From: Sphagnum compactum
Taxonomy: Eukaryota; Bryophyta; Sphagnopsida; Sphagnales
Length of the DNA: 64,000 nt
Assembly: GCA_965153455.1 (NCBI GenBank)
Contig: OZ234493.1
Location: 17,536,213 to 17,600,212 of the forward strand
Reading direction: 5' to 3'
The notes beneath the pieces are model-generated. The model searched no databases. It saw nothing but the letters and a program-made list of their open reading frames with translations, and was not told where the DNA came from. This document shows, in pieces, positions 12,385 to 25,227 of the stretch. The number at the start of each line of letters is the position of its first letter. The stretch's first letter is position 1. The position numbers and the translations under genes are program-made.

Positions 12385-15300
12385 CTAAAAAAGCAAAAGC
12401 TTTAAAAAAATCCTAAATTAACCTACAATAGTTATGATGGTTTTCAACACATCAACTTCATAATTTCACAAAAATTCATTTCACTATATTACATATTATT
12501 TAAGATAAAACATTATGTAATCGTTGTGTAGAAAAGCTTTTGATCTTTGTTGTGCAAAAATATTATGTGGAATTGCATGATCATAAAACAGACAAAGGTA
12601 GTGTTTACAATTTAACAACTTGACATGTAAACCCTATTTAAAAGGTAATTGCAAAATAACTCCTTGTAAAACTACAGGATTCAACAATCTAGTTATTAAA
12701 TTTAAGTAAAAAGGTTGTTGAGTAAAAAAGGAATGAAAAAAAGATGAAAACACATGAAAGTGTGTTTTCTATCTTCTTATTGTTTTGTAGCAACCGCCAT
12801 CCCACATTAGTTATTATCATGCTACCCCTATTGTCATTTGCAAATTTGGAAGAAGAGCTAAAATGCGTACAACTCTTTTGTAGATGATGCCTATCATCTA
12901 CAACACCTATAGACCTCTTATAGTTGCTACCGTCCATTTACAAGATCAATTTGCCCTCTACAACCCTTAAATCTAGTCATTACTTTCATGTTATTGCCTT
13001 TTACTGGCAATTACTTTCCTTCAACAACCCTACCTTCATAGTCTAATAGCAAGTACAATGAGTTTTCAAAAAGCTTGTTGTAATTTGTCTTTCATATTAC
13101 ATCGTATGGATTTGCCACCTTTTGATAAATGTTTTCTACACATCAACCATCAAACTTTTGAATATGAAACTACCAAAGTTATATCCAACCATTACAATAG
13201 GAACATGCCAAAAGAGTTGCATAATTACATGTATACAACAAAATGGTATTATCATTGACTTGTAAAATAGTAATATTTCAATATTTCACAAGATGTGAAA
13301 TGCAAGTGAAACAATGTTATGCCTTTTTGTAAATCAAATATAAATTTTTATTCAATGGAAATGAAACATCAAAAGTTTTTACAAATGTTCCAGAAGAATG
13401 AAATGAAACTTTTATATATCACATAATACCTTGGAAACTTCAACATTAATTATATTTATAAAAATGTTGAAGTTTTGAAACATGTTTTTTTAAATGAACA
13501 AAATTTTGTGAAGGAAATAGATTATTTATAGGAATACTCAAGAATTTATATTTATTTGACATGAAATCTTCAATTTAATTAATTATTCAATAGACATGTG
13601 TTGGAGTGGCCCTTGTATTACAATATGTCACCTTCAATTATGTGTGTGTATTCCATATAAGCTTTTATTTGAATCCCTTAAAAACTGAAGACTTGAAGTT
13701 GTGGAGGAGATTGTTGTACCTTGGATTCACCACCAAACTTTGAAAAAGGTTCTTGCCAACTTTTGTCACATCATTATGAAGGCCAAAATATGTTGGTATC
13801 ATATGACAAAGAAAGGATTTGGACATTGTTTCCAATGTCAACATGTAACCACCTTTCTAGCCAAAATATATTTTCTTTTTCATTGGTGTGGCTTGATGTC
13901 CATGTTTCTTCCCATTCAAAGGCAATGGTTTTCCCAACAACAATGCCATGAAAGAAAATGATAACCAAACTTGGATGTTTTAAAATGTCATCCTTAGGAT
14001 ATTAAACATTATGCATTGGTATGATCTACAAATGGAAAAAACAAGACCAACACAATTTGTCAAGTAATTTAACAATTTTTTATCTCATGGTATAACATCA
14101 TGGTTTTACATGTTCTTTGAACTACAACTTGCCCATGCATATGGCCCCAAAAAATGGGGGAACTTTAGTAAAAACAAGTAGAAAATACGTGAATAAAAAT
14201 ATAGGATGCAATATATTAGTTGTTGGGTAAAAATTATAAGTTAATTAGTTAAAAAATAGGGTACATTTTATTCAAATAATCAATTTAACTATAATATGGG
14301 GTATGTAATAATCTGAAATAATGAATTATAATTAATATAAGGTGGCTTTAATATGTGTATATATATAAATTAGATAATAATACGATGATAACAAATAGGT
14401 TGGACAATTATTTAATACCCCCCTAAAAAAGGTTGTTTAATGCAAGTAGATCCCAAATTTTACACTAAATGACCCCCGGGCCCCAAAATTCATCACAACC
14501 ACACATGCAAACACACACATGGTTTACATGTTATGCATTTGGGCTCCATGCCATTCTACATTATGACAATCAAATAACAAAAGGTTGGAATCGTTATTGA
14601 CCAATATTCCTTTCCAACTGTATTTCACTCAAGTTTTGACCTTGAAGTCACCCCCACACTTTGTGTGATTTTTTTCAAGTTGATAATTTCATCAGTCATC
14701 AAGTTTTATCCATATGTAAGTTAAATGTGTTAAATTTACTCCATGATTTTTTATCCATTTAAAATATCATTCAACTGTAAATTGATGTTTTCATTCAAAA
14801 GATTAATTTCATTGATGTGATCACATTTCATCCATTTGGTATATGTAATTGTTGATGTTTATTTGAAGTTTTGTTTCATCTATGTTGCCAATTTTCCTTT
14901 CTAAAAAAAGAAATTCCCACCTTCTTGTTTCCTTCTTTTTATCCTCCCTCCCAAAACTAGACCTAAATTGCAAATTATTGTGTTGAACATCAATTGTATG
15001 TATGATATATTTTCTTGTGAAAGGTCGGGGGGTTGTGTTTTAAAGGGGAACTAAAATTTAAGATGCAAACAATTACAAGGGTTGCAAGTATTGACCATAA
15101 AGAGGTGCATTGTTCCAAATTCCAAACCCATTACCTTTCACTTGATATTTAATGTAGGTATGTAGTATCTTTGTTCTTCAAAGTCCAATTTATGACACCC
15201 CCAAATACCTTTTCCAACTTTGAAGATGAATTTCATGATGGAATTGTCTATGGACAATTATACTTATTTAAACATATTTAATTCTAAATATATATTTTTG

Positions 15301-15529
15301 TTTGTAGCATCATAAGCCTAATGAAATAATAATTGAAATATGAATTACATTGAATTTATACCATAACTAAATTATAAGTTTTATGATTTTAATCTTTCAA
15401 CCTTAATCTTATAATATGATTGAAATCCTACAAAACGTTTTTATAAAATTCATAAAGTTTCAATATTGTATGTGTGACATCACTTCATTTGAAATGAGTA
15501 CATTTGTTAACCTTATAATTTTTGTTTTT
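12385..15529. other. AT-rich intergenic spacer
   Basis: No gene, RNA or transposon end can be supported. Overlapping open frames at 13701-13961 exist on both strands but show no family signature. The AT content is high throughout, with short poly-A and poly-T runs. Confidence 0.5.
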
Positions 15530-16510
15530 TTCAAATCCTTTGAAGCTCCATCATGATCATTCAACATGTTTTTGAAGTCACCATGTGTTTTCAAAATGAA
15601 TGCATCATTTGGTTGAAGGCCATTTGCCTTGTCCAAATCACTGAAGGTTCTTTCATAATCAATTAATTTACATTTGGCAGTTCCTCATAGTTGTAAAGTG
15701 AATGGATTGTTTGGTTCAAGAACATTTGCCTCATTCAAGTCCTTTAAAACTCCTTGATAGTCATTCATCATCATTTTGACATCTCCAAGTGTGTTCAAAA
15801 TGAATGTGGTGTTCGATTCAAGGAGATTGGTCTTGTTCAAATCATCCATTGTTCCTTCGTAATCTTTCGATTTATTTTTGATAGCTCCACGTGTTTGTAA
15901 GATTTATGCATCATTTGGTTCAAGAGCATTCACCTTGTCTAAGTCTTCTAATGATCCTTTATAATTGTTTAACATGCTTTTGACATTTCCCTGTGTTTTC
16001 AAAATGAATACATTATTTGGTTTGATAACGTTTACCTTGTTTAAGTCTTGCAAAGATGTTCATGGCACATTAGAATTTTCATGGGCATTAACTTATAGAA
16101 TTTTCCACATGCTTCCAAAACTTGTATATTTTTTGGTTTGATCAAATATGTTTCATTCAAGTCCTTCAATGTTTTTTTTGTAGTCATTCAATAAAGATTT
16201 GATGATTCCACGTGTCTTCAAAGTGATTACATTGTTTGGTTCAAGAACATTGGCCTTGTCAAAATCCTCCAAAGTTCTTTGATAGTCCTTCAACATCCTT
16301 TTGGTCTCTCCACATGTTTGAAAAACTATTACATTGTTTCAATTGTTTGGGTTGATAACATTTGCTATAATGTCCAATAATTACAATCTTTCTTCAAAGT
16401 TTTCCCACATCGTATACACTATTCCACCAATGGATGTAGTGTTTGGTTCACTATCATCCATCTTGTCTAAGTCGTCCAAGGTTTTAACATAGTTTTTCGA
16501 TTGTTATAAT
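15530..16510 (-). pseudogene. Degenerate TPR-repeat gene relic, about nine 34-residue units
   Basis: Read on the - strand, a 102-bp (34-codon) unit recurs about nine times. The best unit reads MLKDYQRTLEDFDKANVLEP followed by NNVITLKTRGIIKSLLNDY. Others include DLDKANGLQPNDAFILKTHG, NYKGSLEDLDKVNALEPNDA and DYEGTMDDLNKTNLLESN. The helix-turn-helix pattern with ALxDLDKAxxLxPN is characteristic of tetratricopeptide repeats, which are protein-binding scaffolds. In-frame stops and frameshifts interrupt several units, for example in the unit near 15690 and around 16060-16170, so no long frame survives. On the + strand the period shows as repeated TTGGTTCAAGAACATTTGCC. The solo LTR at 16603 sits just beyond the 5' side of the relic. 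The parent gene cannot be named. Confidence 0.75.
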
Positions 16511-16602
16511 TGTTACTTGAATAAAATTTGAACTGAATTACTTGCACATAGATTTTTAAAATATTTTCCATTAGCTCACCATTTAATAAGAGGAACAATT
16601 TG

Positions 16603-17553
16603 TGTCGCGTTCCCAAGTTCCTAGTAGACCCACTCGAGGGTCTAGGTGTATGGCAATGCGGAAGGAGTTGGAACTTGGAGCCCGATCCCGACTTCCAGCA
16701 CTAGAGGGGGGGTAAGAGGGGCGTGCTAGAAGTCCCGGGAAAGACTAGGAAGAGTTGACAAGCTTTGCTCACTCACACGGGCCTGCATGAAACCACACAA
16801 AGTGGTTAGAACTCATTCTGGGTCCTTTTGGTGTTGGGACAATCACGGGTGAACTCGGACTCACTTTGACACACCACACCCCGGGCTCGGGAGTAAGCCA
16901 CCACCTTACTCCCTATAGTATACTCTGTGACTCGTCGCGGGGGTGGCATCCAAATGGCCATTTTGTCCCGGGACTCCCGGGACTCCCGCGTGGGAGTCCC
17001 GAAATCGCGCATTTTCGGGACTCCCGCGACTTTGAAGCTTCATAACTTTCGGTGCAGACCTCCGATCGACTCGCCGTCTGAAGCAAAGTTGTAGGTCTCG
17101 TCGAGACCTTTCCAACGGTATGTCGCACGTTTTCTGCAGCCAAGTATTTCGGGTCGATTCCCGACTTTTAGTGGTCGGGAGTCAAAACTGGCGGACTCCC
17201 GGGAATTCGACTCCCGGGCCTTCTTTTGGCCATAACTTGTGTTTCAGATGTCCAAATGAGCAATGTGAGCCCATTTTAGACATCTACACTTCAAGAGCTT
17301 TCCATTGATATAAAGAGCGCAACAAGCCATTGAGTTTTGACCCCTCGAAACGCTCTTTGAAATTTCGGGAGTCCTTTTGGGACTCCACTCTCACCAACTC
17401 CCAACATGGGAGTTCACTTGGGAGTGTGAGGGTTCACTCCCTCACACTCTTTGCACTCCCGGGAGCATGTGATATGACTCCCGGGTCTACTTATAGGCCC
17501 GCACACTTGCGACCCCCTTGCCTTGGTCGCGAGCCAAGGCTAGGGTTGCGACA
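16603..17553. mobile_element. Solo LTR of an LTR retrotransposon, 951 bp
   Basis: The element begins TGTCGC and ends GCGACA, a perfect 6-bp inverted terminus with TG..CA ends. It is bordered on both sides by the 5-bp direct repeat ATTTG (16598-16602 and 17554-17558). No primer-binding site, polypurine tract or gag-pol lies beside it, so it is best read as a solo LTR left by recombination between two LTRs. The interior is strikingly GC-rich compared with its surroundings and full of CGGGAGTCCCG-like words. Open frames inside (such as 17330-17692) are incidental to the GC content. Orientation cannot be fixed without the internal domain. Confidence 0.88.
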
Positions 17554-17558
17554 ATTTG

Positions 17559-19199
17559 TAATGCTAGAAGTGCTAAGGACATGCCCCTTTCAAGATTTTG
17601 GGTTTTGGGACATGCAAAAATGTGTAAAGACATGTTTGCAAAACATTATGCATTTTATCCAATTACATAGCAATTGGTACACAATTATTTGAGATCTAAC
17701 ATGTTTCCTTTGTAATGTTATTTGTGTTAACAAAGTTGAATGACTTAGAATTTGTTCAATAGTTGGTTGTTGAATAGAACATATCCAAGTGTTGAAAGGA
17801 GAGACAAATGTCTAGAATTAATATCAAGTTGTTGACGTCCCTCCTATAAGGACATTAATTTGAAATAAGAATGACATTTGTGCATAACTCTTGTCTGGAG
17901 AAATTTCAATTCAAAATGTAAGGTAGTAATCAAAATATTGCTCCTCTAACTCATGTTCAACAAATCTTTTCAAAATAATTAATTGTTTGAAAAAAAAGAG
18001 GATTTGATAGTCCCAATTTGAATATTTCAAGCTTCAACAATAGTTTCTAAATATGTTGAATCCACTAATAAAATCCAAAGTTATCTTTTGTTTTGAATTG
18101 GGTTCAATTTTTAAGAATTTTGACAAATTTTTCTTAATTTTCACTCTTTTAGCTAGCCCTTTCAAAAGTTAATTTGTATAAACATGAGTCATAAATATAG
18201 TATATTATGCATAAACAACTTCACACTTGAAAACCCATTTCTCATGTTTGTTGATGGGACCATGCAAGTATAATTAATGTTTTTCCCCCTTTCCCTTTTG
18301 GTATCCTTGGTTATTACATACCTAGTTTGGAAACATTGATTTTTCAAGATTTGCATCACAAATACACTAATCAAAGTCCCCCCATAATCATGATGGTATC
18401 TCTTATGTACCTAGTACTTCATATGTTTCATTCCTCTTGTGTGCCCCAACTTCTGTGCTGCTTGTGGTTTGGGTTGTTGAATTGTGGGCCAGAGGAAAAG
18501 AGAAGCCTTGCTTTGAACCTGGCACCATTTTTTAATAGATTATTTCATGATATGCTATCAAATCGTACATGTCCGTTATGTTGGTAGGCAATCATTCTTG
18601 TCATTGACAGACCATAAAAGTTAGTTTGAGTTTTGAACTTGTCATAATTTTTTTGTTGTTTTGTGTCCATGGTTTAGATTACCAATTGTTGGGATGAATT
18701 CCAAATTTTTTTCAACTGTCATTTTGGCCTTTGAGACACATGACTTTTTTGAAAAAAAAGTGTAAAAACAACCTAGAATTTAGGCACAATTTTTTTGTTT
18801 AGATATCATTTTGGTCAAACTAATGAGGTGTGGCACTGGGTGGCATCATTCAGACTTGCTAATTCAGGTCAATGATCCTCACAACGGGATTGGTGTAAGG
18901 TAATGGCTAATGAACACAATCATTTGGGAAAAAAGCACCCACCCAAGGTAGAGGCAAAAGGCATTTGTTTTTTTAGAATGCTTCACTCCTCAAGTTTTAC
19001 CTACTTTTTTCTGATGGAAAGCACTTTCAGGAAAAATAAAATAATAATGAAATTTGTGATACCAGGCAAGTATCCATGGGTATACTGAAAGAATGAAATG
19101 CTAGTTAGAGTGGGCATTATGCTTTTAAAGACCCCTTGCCCTTTGTGGAGGAGAAATTACATTCCATAAGGGGCCCTCCAAATACACTAGAAATTTTTT
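17559..19199. other. Intergenic spacer
   Basis: No gene or element boundary is supported. The short frames at 18327-18587 and 18903-19088 lack recognisable motifs and are interrupted by poly-A or poly-T tracts. Confidence 0.5.
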
Positions 19200-19204
19200 G
19201 TGTG

Positions 19205-19920
19205 TGGTTTAAGTCTAAATAAAGGAAGCTAATTTTCAAGTGTTTGAAATGGATGATCATGTAAAGGACACAAGGCTTGGTGAGCATACCAGAGTTGTCA
19301 GATGATCCTTGGTTTTGAAAAGAATCTTCCATTTGATATGTGACTGTTTTTTGTTTTGGATAGAACCTCCTCTTTGGGTCCAAGAATTTTTGGAGTCTGG
19401 CCTGAATCATGACTGAGTCTGACTCTAGTTCCACCTACATTCCACATACCTCAAAAATGTTAAAGTTCATAATACTAGTTTCAATGTCTATTTCAATCGG
19501 CCCAAGACAAAATTTTGTGAAATACTAACTTTTGTACAAACAATTAAAAGTGGCAACCTGCCTAAAAGTAAAGTTAATTGTCAAGTGTGCTTGAATGGAT
19601 AGTCATGTAAAGGAAATAAGGGTACTGATGACCATACCAGTATTGTTTGGTTCTTGGTTTCCAACAGAACCTTGGGGGTTGGTTCTAACTCATTTTTGTT
19701 TTGGATGGAACTTCCTCTTCCGTTCAGAGAAAGATTCTTCACTTTCATGGGACCTTCAATTCTGATGTCTTTCTGAAAGACGTGAAGTCTGGCAGGAATT
19801 ACAACCCAATTTGATTTCACCTATATATTACACACACCTCAAAGTTTTGAAATTTTATAACCAGTTTATACACCTACCTCTTTCACAAAGATCCAAAATA
19901 TTAATTTTGCACAACCATTC
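19205..19920. repeat. Diverged tandem duplication, unit about 345 bp
   Basis: The block starting AAGCTAATTTTCAAGTGT (19226) is echoed at 19571 by AAGTTAATTGTCAAGTGT. Both continue through TCATGTAAAGGA, GACCATACCAG-like sequence, TTTTGTTTTGGATxGAAC, TCTGGCxxGAATxA and CACCTAxATT. The copies are heavily diverged. Open frames on the - strand cover parts of both copies (19117-19434 and 19581-19820) without a known domain. Confidence 0.65.
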
Positions 19921-21199
19921 AGAAGTGACCATCTATAGGAAAATTAAGGCTTGCATATTACTCTTTTAAAAATGATAAAAATTTGACCTAGGATTCGGAA
20001 CTTGGGCATGGTCTATTTGATCCTAACAGGATTTTGAATTGGGCAACATGATTTCGGTGCTAATTGGATAATTTTAGCAGAAGGCCAGTGTAATTTCCTT
20101 GTATTTGAGGACAAAGCGGCTACCCAAGTGTCTAAGGGGTGCTGCCTTTGTGAGTTGCTAAGACAGCCTGTTGGGAGAAGACAGCATGTCAGCTCCCAAC
20201 TTCCAACTTGACCCCTTTTCCTCATGCTCTGTGAGAACCGTCAGCTACCCTGGTGGTTAGGGTTTCGAGGCTTTGTTGCTGGAGTTATCAATGCAAAATG
20301 AAAAAAATTCTGTATTGGACTACAACTCATTTTCAATTCCAGTTCAATGAAAAACTGTAGATCGATTACATGATGTAGTTCCAATTCTCATTTTAATGAG
20401 ATTTTGTAACTCTGATCCAAGGGTCTTGGAAAGACAACCAGATAATCAAGATGTTGTACCTCCAATCAAATGTCTTGCCCTTGGAAAGAGACGTGGACCA
20501 TTACATTTTTTTTAATTGTATTTTTGAGGGCACATTACCATGCATAATTTTCCCTCAGTGTCTTGGTCAAGCATTATGTTTTCAAATAGGCATTATGTCT
20601 TTCAAAGTGAACTCTATGAAAACATAAAGTTCTTGCTCCTTCCAAAATGTTTCTCCAAATAAGTCTTTTCAACACACTTGGCAGCCTGGCCCCACCTTAG
20701 GCAAACCCTTATTTTAGGATCTCCCCCAGTCCTTGAGTGGTATTAGACAGAATGTAGTAGCTATTGGATTAGGGGGGGATGCTCACCATATGATTCTTAT
20801 GTAAGGGACAGCCTTGGTAGTGGGGCCACTACACCTACTGACTTTTGCCCTCGGATTGCAGGAGTAATGCCCCAGTAGTAAGCTTTCCCCTATAAGTAAA
20901 GAATTGTACAATTTTCATAGCACATTTTGGGATGATGATAAGTCGAAAGAAAGATTGCATGAGAACTTACAAATCACATTAAGTGTAAGCCATAAGTTCC
21001 CAACTAAAGCTGGAAAATTAACTTTCAAAATTAAGAAAGTTACTTTTCATCTTTCTAACCTTTTTCTTTTCTTTTTCTTTTCATTTCTTTGAGAAATAAA
21101 AACAAGTAAACTGAGAGATTTTTTTTGTAAGAATTTTTTTTTTGTTCCTGTCCATGAAAAAAAAGGTCAACATGTATAGACCCTTAACAAATTTTGACC
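19921..21199. other. Intergenic spacer
   Basis: Nothing coding is supported. A short GC-richer stretch at about 20680-20890 resembles retrotransposon-end sequence in composition, but has no terminal repeats I could identify. Confidence 0.4.
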
Positions 21200-21204
21200 C
21201 TCAG

Positions 21205-21440
21205 CAGCATACTGGCCTTGTGAAGGGTTTATACCAGTTTTGGTCTGGTGTATGGGTCAGGGACTGATATCAATATTGGTATGAACACTGATATCAAATA
21301 CCAGACCAGTCTAGTATGACCTAAGTCTGGTACCAGCTTAATACCAGTACCGGCTGGTAGGGGCTTAAGGTAATACCAGTCTCATACTAACCTTATACCA
21401 GTCTATATACCAGGCATATACCTGCCATATACCAGCTCAA
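21205..21440. repeat. TACCAG-rich low-complexity region
   Basis: The hexamer TACCAG and near variants (ATACCAGT, GTACCAGC, ATACCAGG) recur roughly ten times at irregular spacing. They are mixed with GGTCTGGT and CTGATATCA, partly in inverted orientation. The spacing is too irregular for a satellite. It could be a decayed cluster of short repeats. Confidence 0.55.
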
Positions 21441-21719
21441 AATCAGTATTGAGCCTATACACAAAACCTTCTCCTATACATAAACAGGGCAACATTAGAG
21501 GAACATACGAACATAGGTACCTGTGAGAAGTAGGCCTTTGATGTACCTCAGCTGCTTGCAAATGTGGTTGAAATTGGGTGAAATTGTTCATGCAGCGAGA
21601 CTCTTTCCGGTGCATCTTGAGTCTCCAAAAGTTTCTTGGAGACAAGTATACATTGTTGGCCGTTGAGTAGCGAAGCGGTATTGTTCTCTCCAACTTCAGA
21701 CCATAGTATTATGATTTTC

Positions 21720-22900
21720 TTGCAGAGATCTAGTGCAATCAAAAGTTTGGCTGCCATTGATGGACGTCAAAGAACCAACTTAGAGGCAATTTTGGACAAA
21801 TCCAAAGTGCAATGTTGTGGGCGCTGGCAGACTAGGCTTAGCCGATGCTAGATCCTCCTCCTTGGATACCTCTCAAGCTGGTGGTATTCTCTGCACCCAT
21901 CCCAATACCCTTTCAAACATCCCTGAATTTTCTCACAAACAAAAATGTGCGAGACCTAGTTCGGTATTAGGGCTCCCAAGTAACAGAGAGTTTGCAGCTC
22001 CTGGAGTATCGTACTCAAGCTCTGATCACTCGCTACTTTGAGTCAGGAAACAAACTCCAATGATCCTTCCGATACAGATCCGGTTAATTACATGTTTCTG
22101 GAACACAATCTCACTAGTATTGATGTTTCAAGATATTGAGTAATTGGGGCACATGAGTTGGGGATGAGAGACACCCTAGCTAGTGGCGAGACCCATACCT
22201 GTTGAGTTCTAGGAAATCGAAGAAAAGGTGGCAGTTGGACGGTGACCGACATTTCTTGTTGTTGCTTTGATGAGTTAGCTAGCCCTCTGGAAGTGTCCGA
22301 ACAGATTTGTAAACACTACCAGTGAGTGCACCAATCTTTACAGCAATTCACCATCAGCTCCCCTCTTCGGTGCACTAGATCTGAGCCATTACAAGATGTC
22401 ACTCCCTCAGATCCAGTTGGAACTTGGTACTATAATACAGATATAGTTTTAGGAACACATGGTCCAAGCCTGCTTGTTTTGGCATGAGAAGACATGCTAA
22501 TAACTTCGGTTTAAGAACTGGGGAGCGAAACACACACACCCACTGCTACAAGTATTTCTTCCAATTTGGAAATAAATGACGGTAGTTCGATGACGGAAAG
22601 GGTTGGTGTGGCTTTGAGCCAGATAGCTTTCCGAATGTATGAGAGCAAATCGGCGACAGTAGAATTAAAATGGAACTAGCCTTGACAGAGAATCGCAACA
22701 AGCCTGGCCTCCGTGCTGAACTGATCAGCCAAGTGAAAACTGGTCCGTTTGGATTCAGCGTGAGTAATGAATGCTAGAGCAGCGAACAACAATGTGGTAG
22801 AGCCGAAATTTAAGAGGATGGGTTGCAAGAGTCAATTGGGACTCCTTGTTCGAAAATGGTTCACAGTACTCAAAAGTGAAGCTAGTTAGAGACTTCCGCG
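21720..22900 (+). pseudogene. Possible degraded protein-coding relic, family unknown
   Basis: This GC-richer island has several short stretches that look like translated protein. Examples are LADARSSSLDTSQAGGILCT near 21838, SDTDPVNYMFLEHN near 22065, and MTERVGVALSQIAFRMYESK near 22592. They lie in different frames, separated by stops and frameshifts, with no clear splice sites joining them. I do not recognise a family. It may be an old gene fragment or a piece of a transposon, or the appearance may be chance. Confidence 0.25.
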
Positions 22901-22960
22901 TTACCGACTCCTAAGTTTCGTCTACAATATATTAATGTACGTCTGTTCTTTACTTATGTG

Positions 22961-23535
22961 AAACTTTTCAAATTAGAGGGACCTTACACAAATTAAAGAT
23001 ACCCTTCTTTTATTATTATTACTTGGCCTTCCCGTTGCTTCGCATTACCAGTGATGTTCAACTTTTTCTTTTTTTTCTCTTCTTATGTTCTCATCTGGTT
23101 TTCAATAGTTCATCATCATTATTATTACACAAGAAAAGTTATTAGTAAATATTATGAATATGAAATGGCACATGTTAATTTATTTTTTTATATCCATGTT
23201 CATCAGTGGAGGAAAGGAATGAGATGATTGTTACTAAAGGAGAAAAATAATTATGAAAAAAAAAGTGAGATAATTGGGTTTTCATATTCTATACCAGCTC
23301 CCAGAAAACTTATTATTGAAATTATTATTATGATTTTGGGATCTTCCACTTTTGTAAGGTCCCTCTATTTCAAAGTCAAATTCTGCCAGGGGAGGTGCCT
23401 TCAAGTACAAAGACCAAAATTTTGACTAGTTCTGTACAAAACAATCAAGTAGCCCGTTTGAGGGATTTTCCTGGGTGGGGCAGTGAGGGACAGTGAGCCA
23501 TCTACTAGTTCCACTTTTGCCGGGCTGTATGTTCC
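22961..23535. other. Intergenic spacer
   Basis: AT-rich with TTATTATTA-type runs at about 23008-23020, 23117-23126 and 23320. No gene is supported. Confidence 0.5.
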
Positions 23536-23721
23536 ACTTGTAATGTGAATACACTGTGGAGAATGCACTTGACATGTGAATCAACCTGGGGAAAACATAC
23601 TTGTAATGTGAATACTCTGTGGAGAATGCACTTCACATGTGAATCAACCTCGGGAAAACATACTTGTAATGTGAATACTCTGTGGAGAATGCACTTGACA
23701 TGTGAATCAACCTGGGGAAAA
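23536..23721. repeat. 63-bp tandem repeat, three copies
   Basis: ACTTGTAATGTGAATAC starts at 23536, 23599 and 23662, an exact 63-bp period. Copies differ at only a few positions, for example ACACTGTGG versus ACTCTGTGG. Because 63 is a multiple of three, a + strand frame stays open across all copies, repeating NTLWRMHLTCEST. The frame has no other support as a gene. Confidence 0.9.
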
Positions 23722-25227
23722 ACAGGTTACGCTCTTGAACGGGCCCTGGTAGAACTGGTTACTAACTAACAGAATGGCAGCTTGCGTTAGGGGACTCACC
23801 ATGTTCTTAGGTGACTGCTTGCCTGGGTGGAACAGGCTCCTGGCTTCCATAGTAAGTTAAAGTCCAGTGTCAACAACTGCTGTCATTTTCACAGTCTACT
23901 CAGAGGGCACGTTACAACACTGAAAGTTCCTGTGCTGAGAGGAGGAACTTTTCAGATTTTGAATGTTTAGTAGTTGTCCTTTACGCACCATCAAGCCTTC
24001 TGGGGAGAGCATTCTCAGAATAAGGGCCTGCCTCGACTGCACCTCACACAGGCCCCTTGTTCTGAAAATGCCCTTCCCTAGGGCTTTACTTAACACATAA
24101 ATTATTGTACAATCAAGGTCTATGTTGACTATGCGGCCAGACATTTCTTGGGCTGGGGCCCTAGTGTGAAGCGCATCTTAGAAAACATGCGTGCATGTGC
24201 TAGACCTGCATCTTTCATGTGATCACAATAAGTTTTGGAGTCGGGAAAGTTTTTATCTCTAAGATGTTCCTTCTACCTATTTAAAAACTGAGGAGAAATT
24301 TGGGCACCTGTGGTGAAGTTCTCCCCAAAAATTAATTGAGGTAACTGAGCCACCAAGGGAGACACCGAACTGATTTCAGGAAGTCAGGCTAACTGGAGAA
24401 CATTCATATACGACCAGTGTTTTTTTTCTCAATTTCCTTATTGAGCCAGAGTGGTGAGCATTGCTAACCAGAGTTCGACTTAACTGGCGACCTTATTTCA
24501 AGGAACTCTTAAAACTATACCCAATAGACTTAAATGTGACAACACCCTCCCAAAAAAATAAAAAATCAGTTTTCTGTTGCCTTTTAGGCGAATTTCTTTT
24601 TTTAAGGAAAGGGAATTTGTGACAGAATAAATCTGTTTTTCTGAGAAAACTGTTTAGTCTTTTGGCGATTTCGGGGGCGGCTGTGGGTGCTTCACCCTAC
24701 TACCCAGGCTGGTTCGCCAGCAAGGTGCCTCATAACTATTTTTTTGGTGAGTTATGTTCAGCAATAAAAGTAATAAGAATTTACAATTTGATATTATACT
24801 AAGAATGAAGCTATTGTTTTGGCATGGCTGGCATATATTTTTCAGAATTATTGCCAATTCCAAAAAGATTTTAATTATTGCTTAATCAGTCTAGGTACTA
24901 GGGTAACTAATAGAAGCACGTGCCTGGAATTCATGCCCTTGCCATTAGCTTAGATCAAATATGGTGACCAAACAGTTAGGAATAGGATTCCTTCCCAACC
25001 AATGATGCAAGACAACATGCACTCAAGAGGCCCATTTTTTCCTTTTGGGGGAAAAGGGGAAGAAGGGAGGGGATGGCAGATGGGTTCTTTGCCAGATGCT
25101 AAATACCACTTAATGAGCTCTGTTCAGCACACTTTCAAGCTTGTCTTTTTGCACCTTGAGTGGTTTTGCATCAATCACTCAGCACAAATCTTCATCTTCT
25201 ACATCATATATATTAATTCACTTGTTT
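23722..25227. other. Intergenic spacer with R3 repeat copy
   Basis: The segment at about 24770-24930 resembles 29555-29745. Shared words include GAxTTACAATTTGATATTATA, GAGCTATTGT-like and GCCAATTCCAAA sequence, then CTAGGTACTA. Otherwise nothing is recognised. Confidence 0.45.

Noticed and set aside
17330-17692. 120-residue open frame with high GC
   Set aside because: It lies almost wholly within the solo LTR, its openness follows from GC-rich repeated words, and it runs past the LTR end.
23545-23769. Open frame with three 21-residue repeats (NTLWRMHLTCEST)
   Set aside because: The frame stays open only because the DNA repeat unit is 63 bp. There is no promoter, splice or family support.
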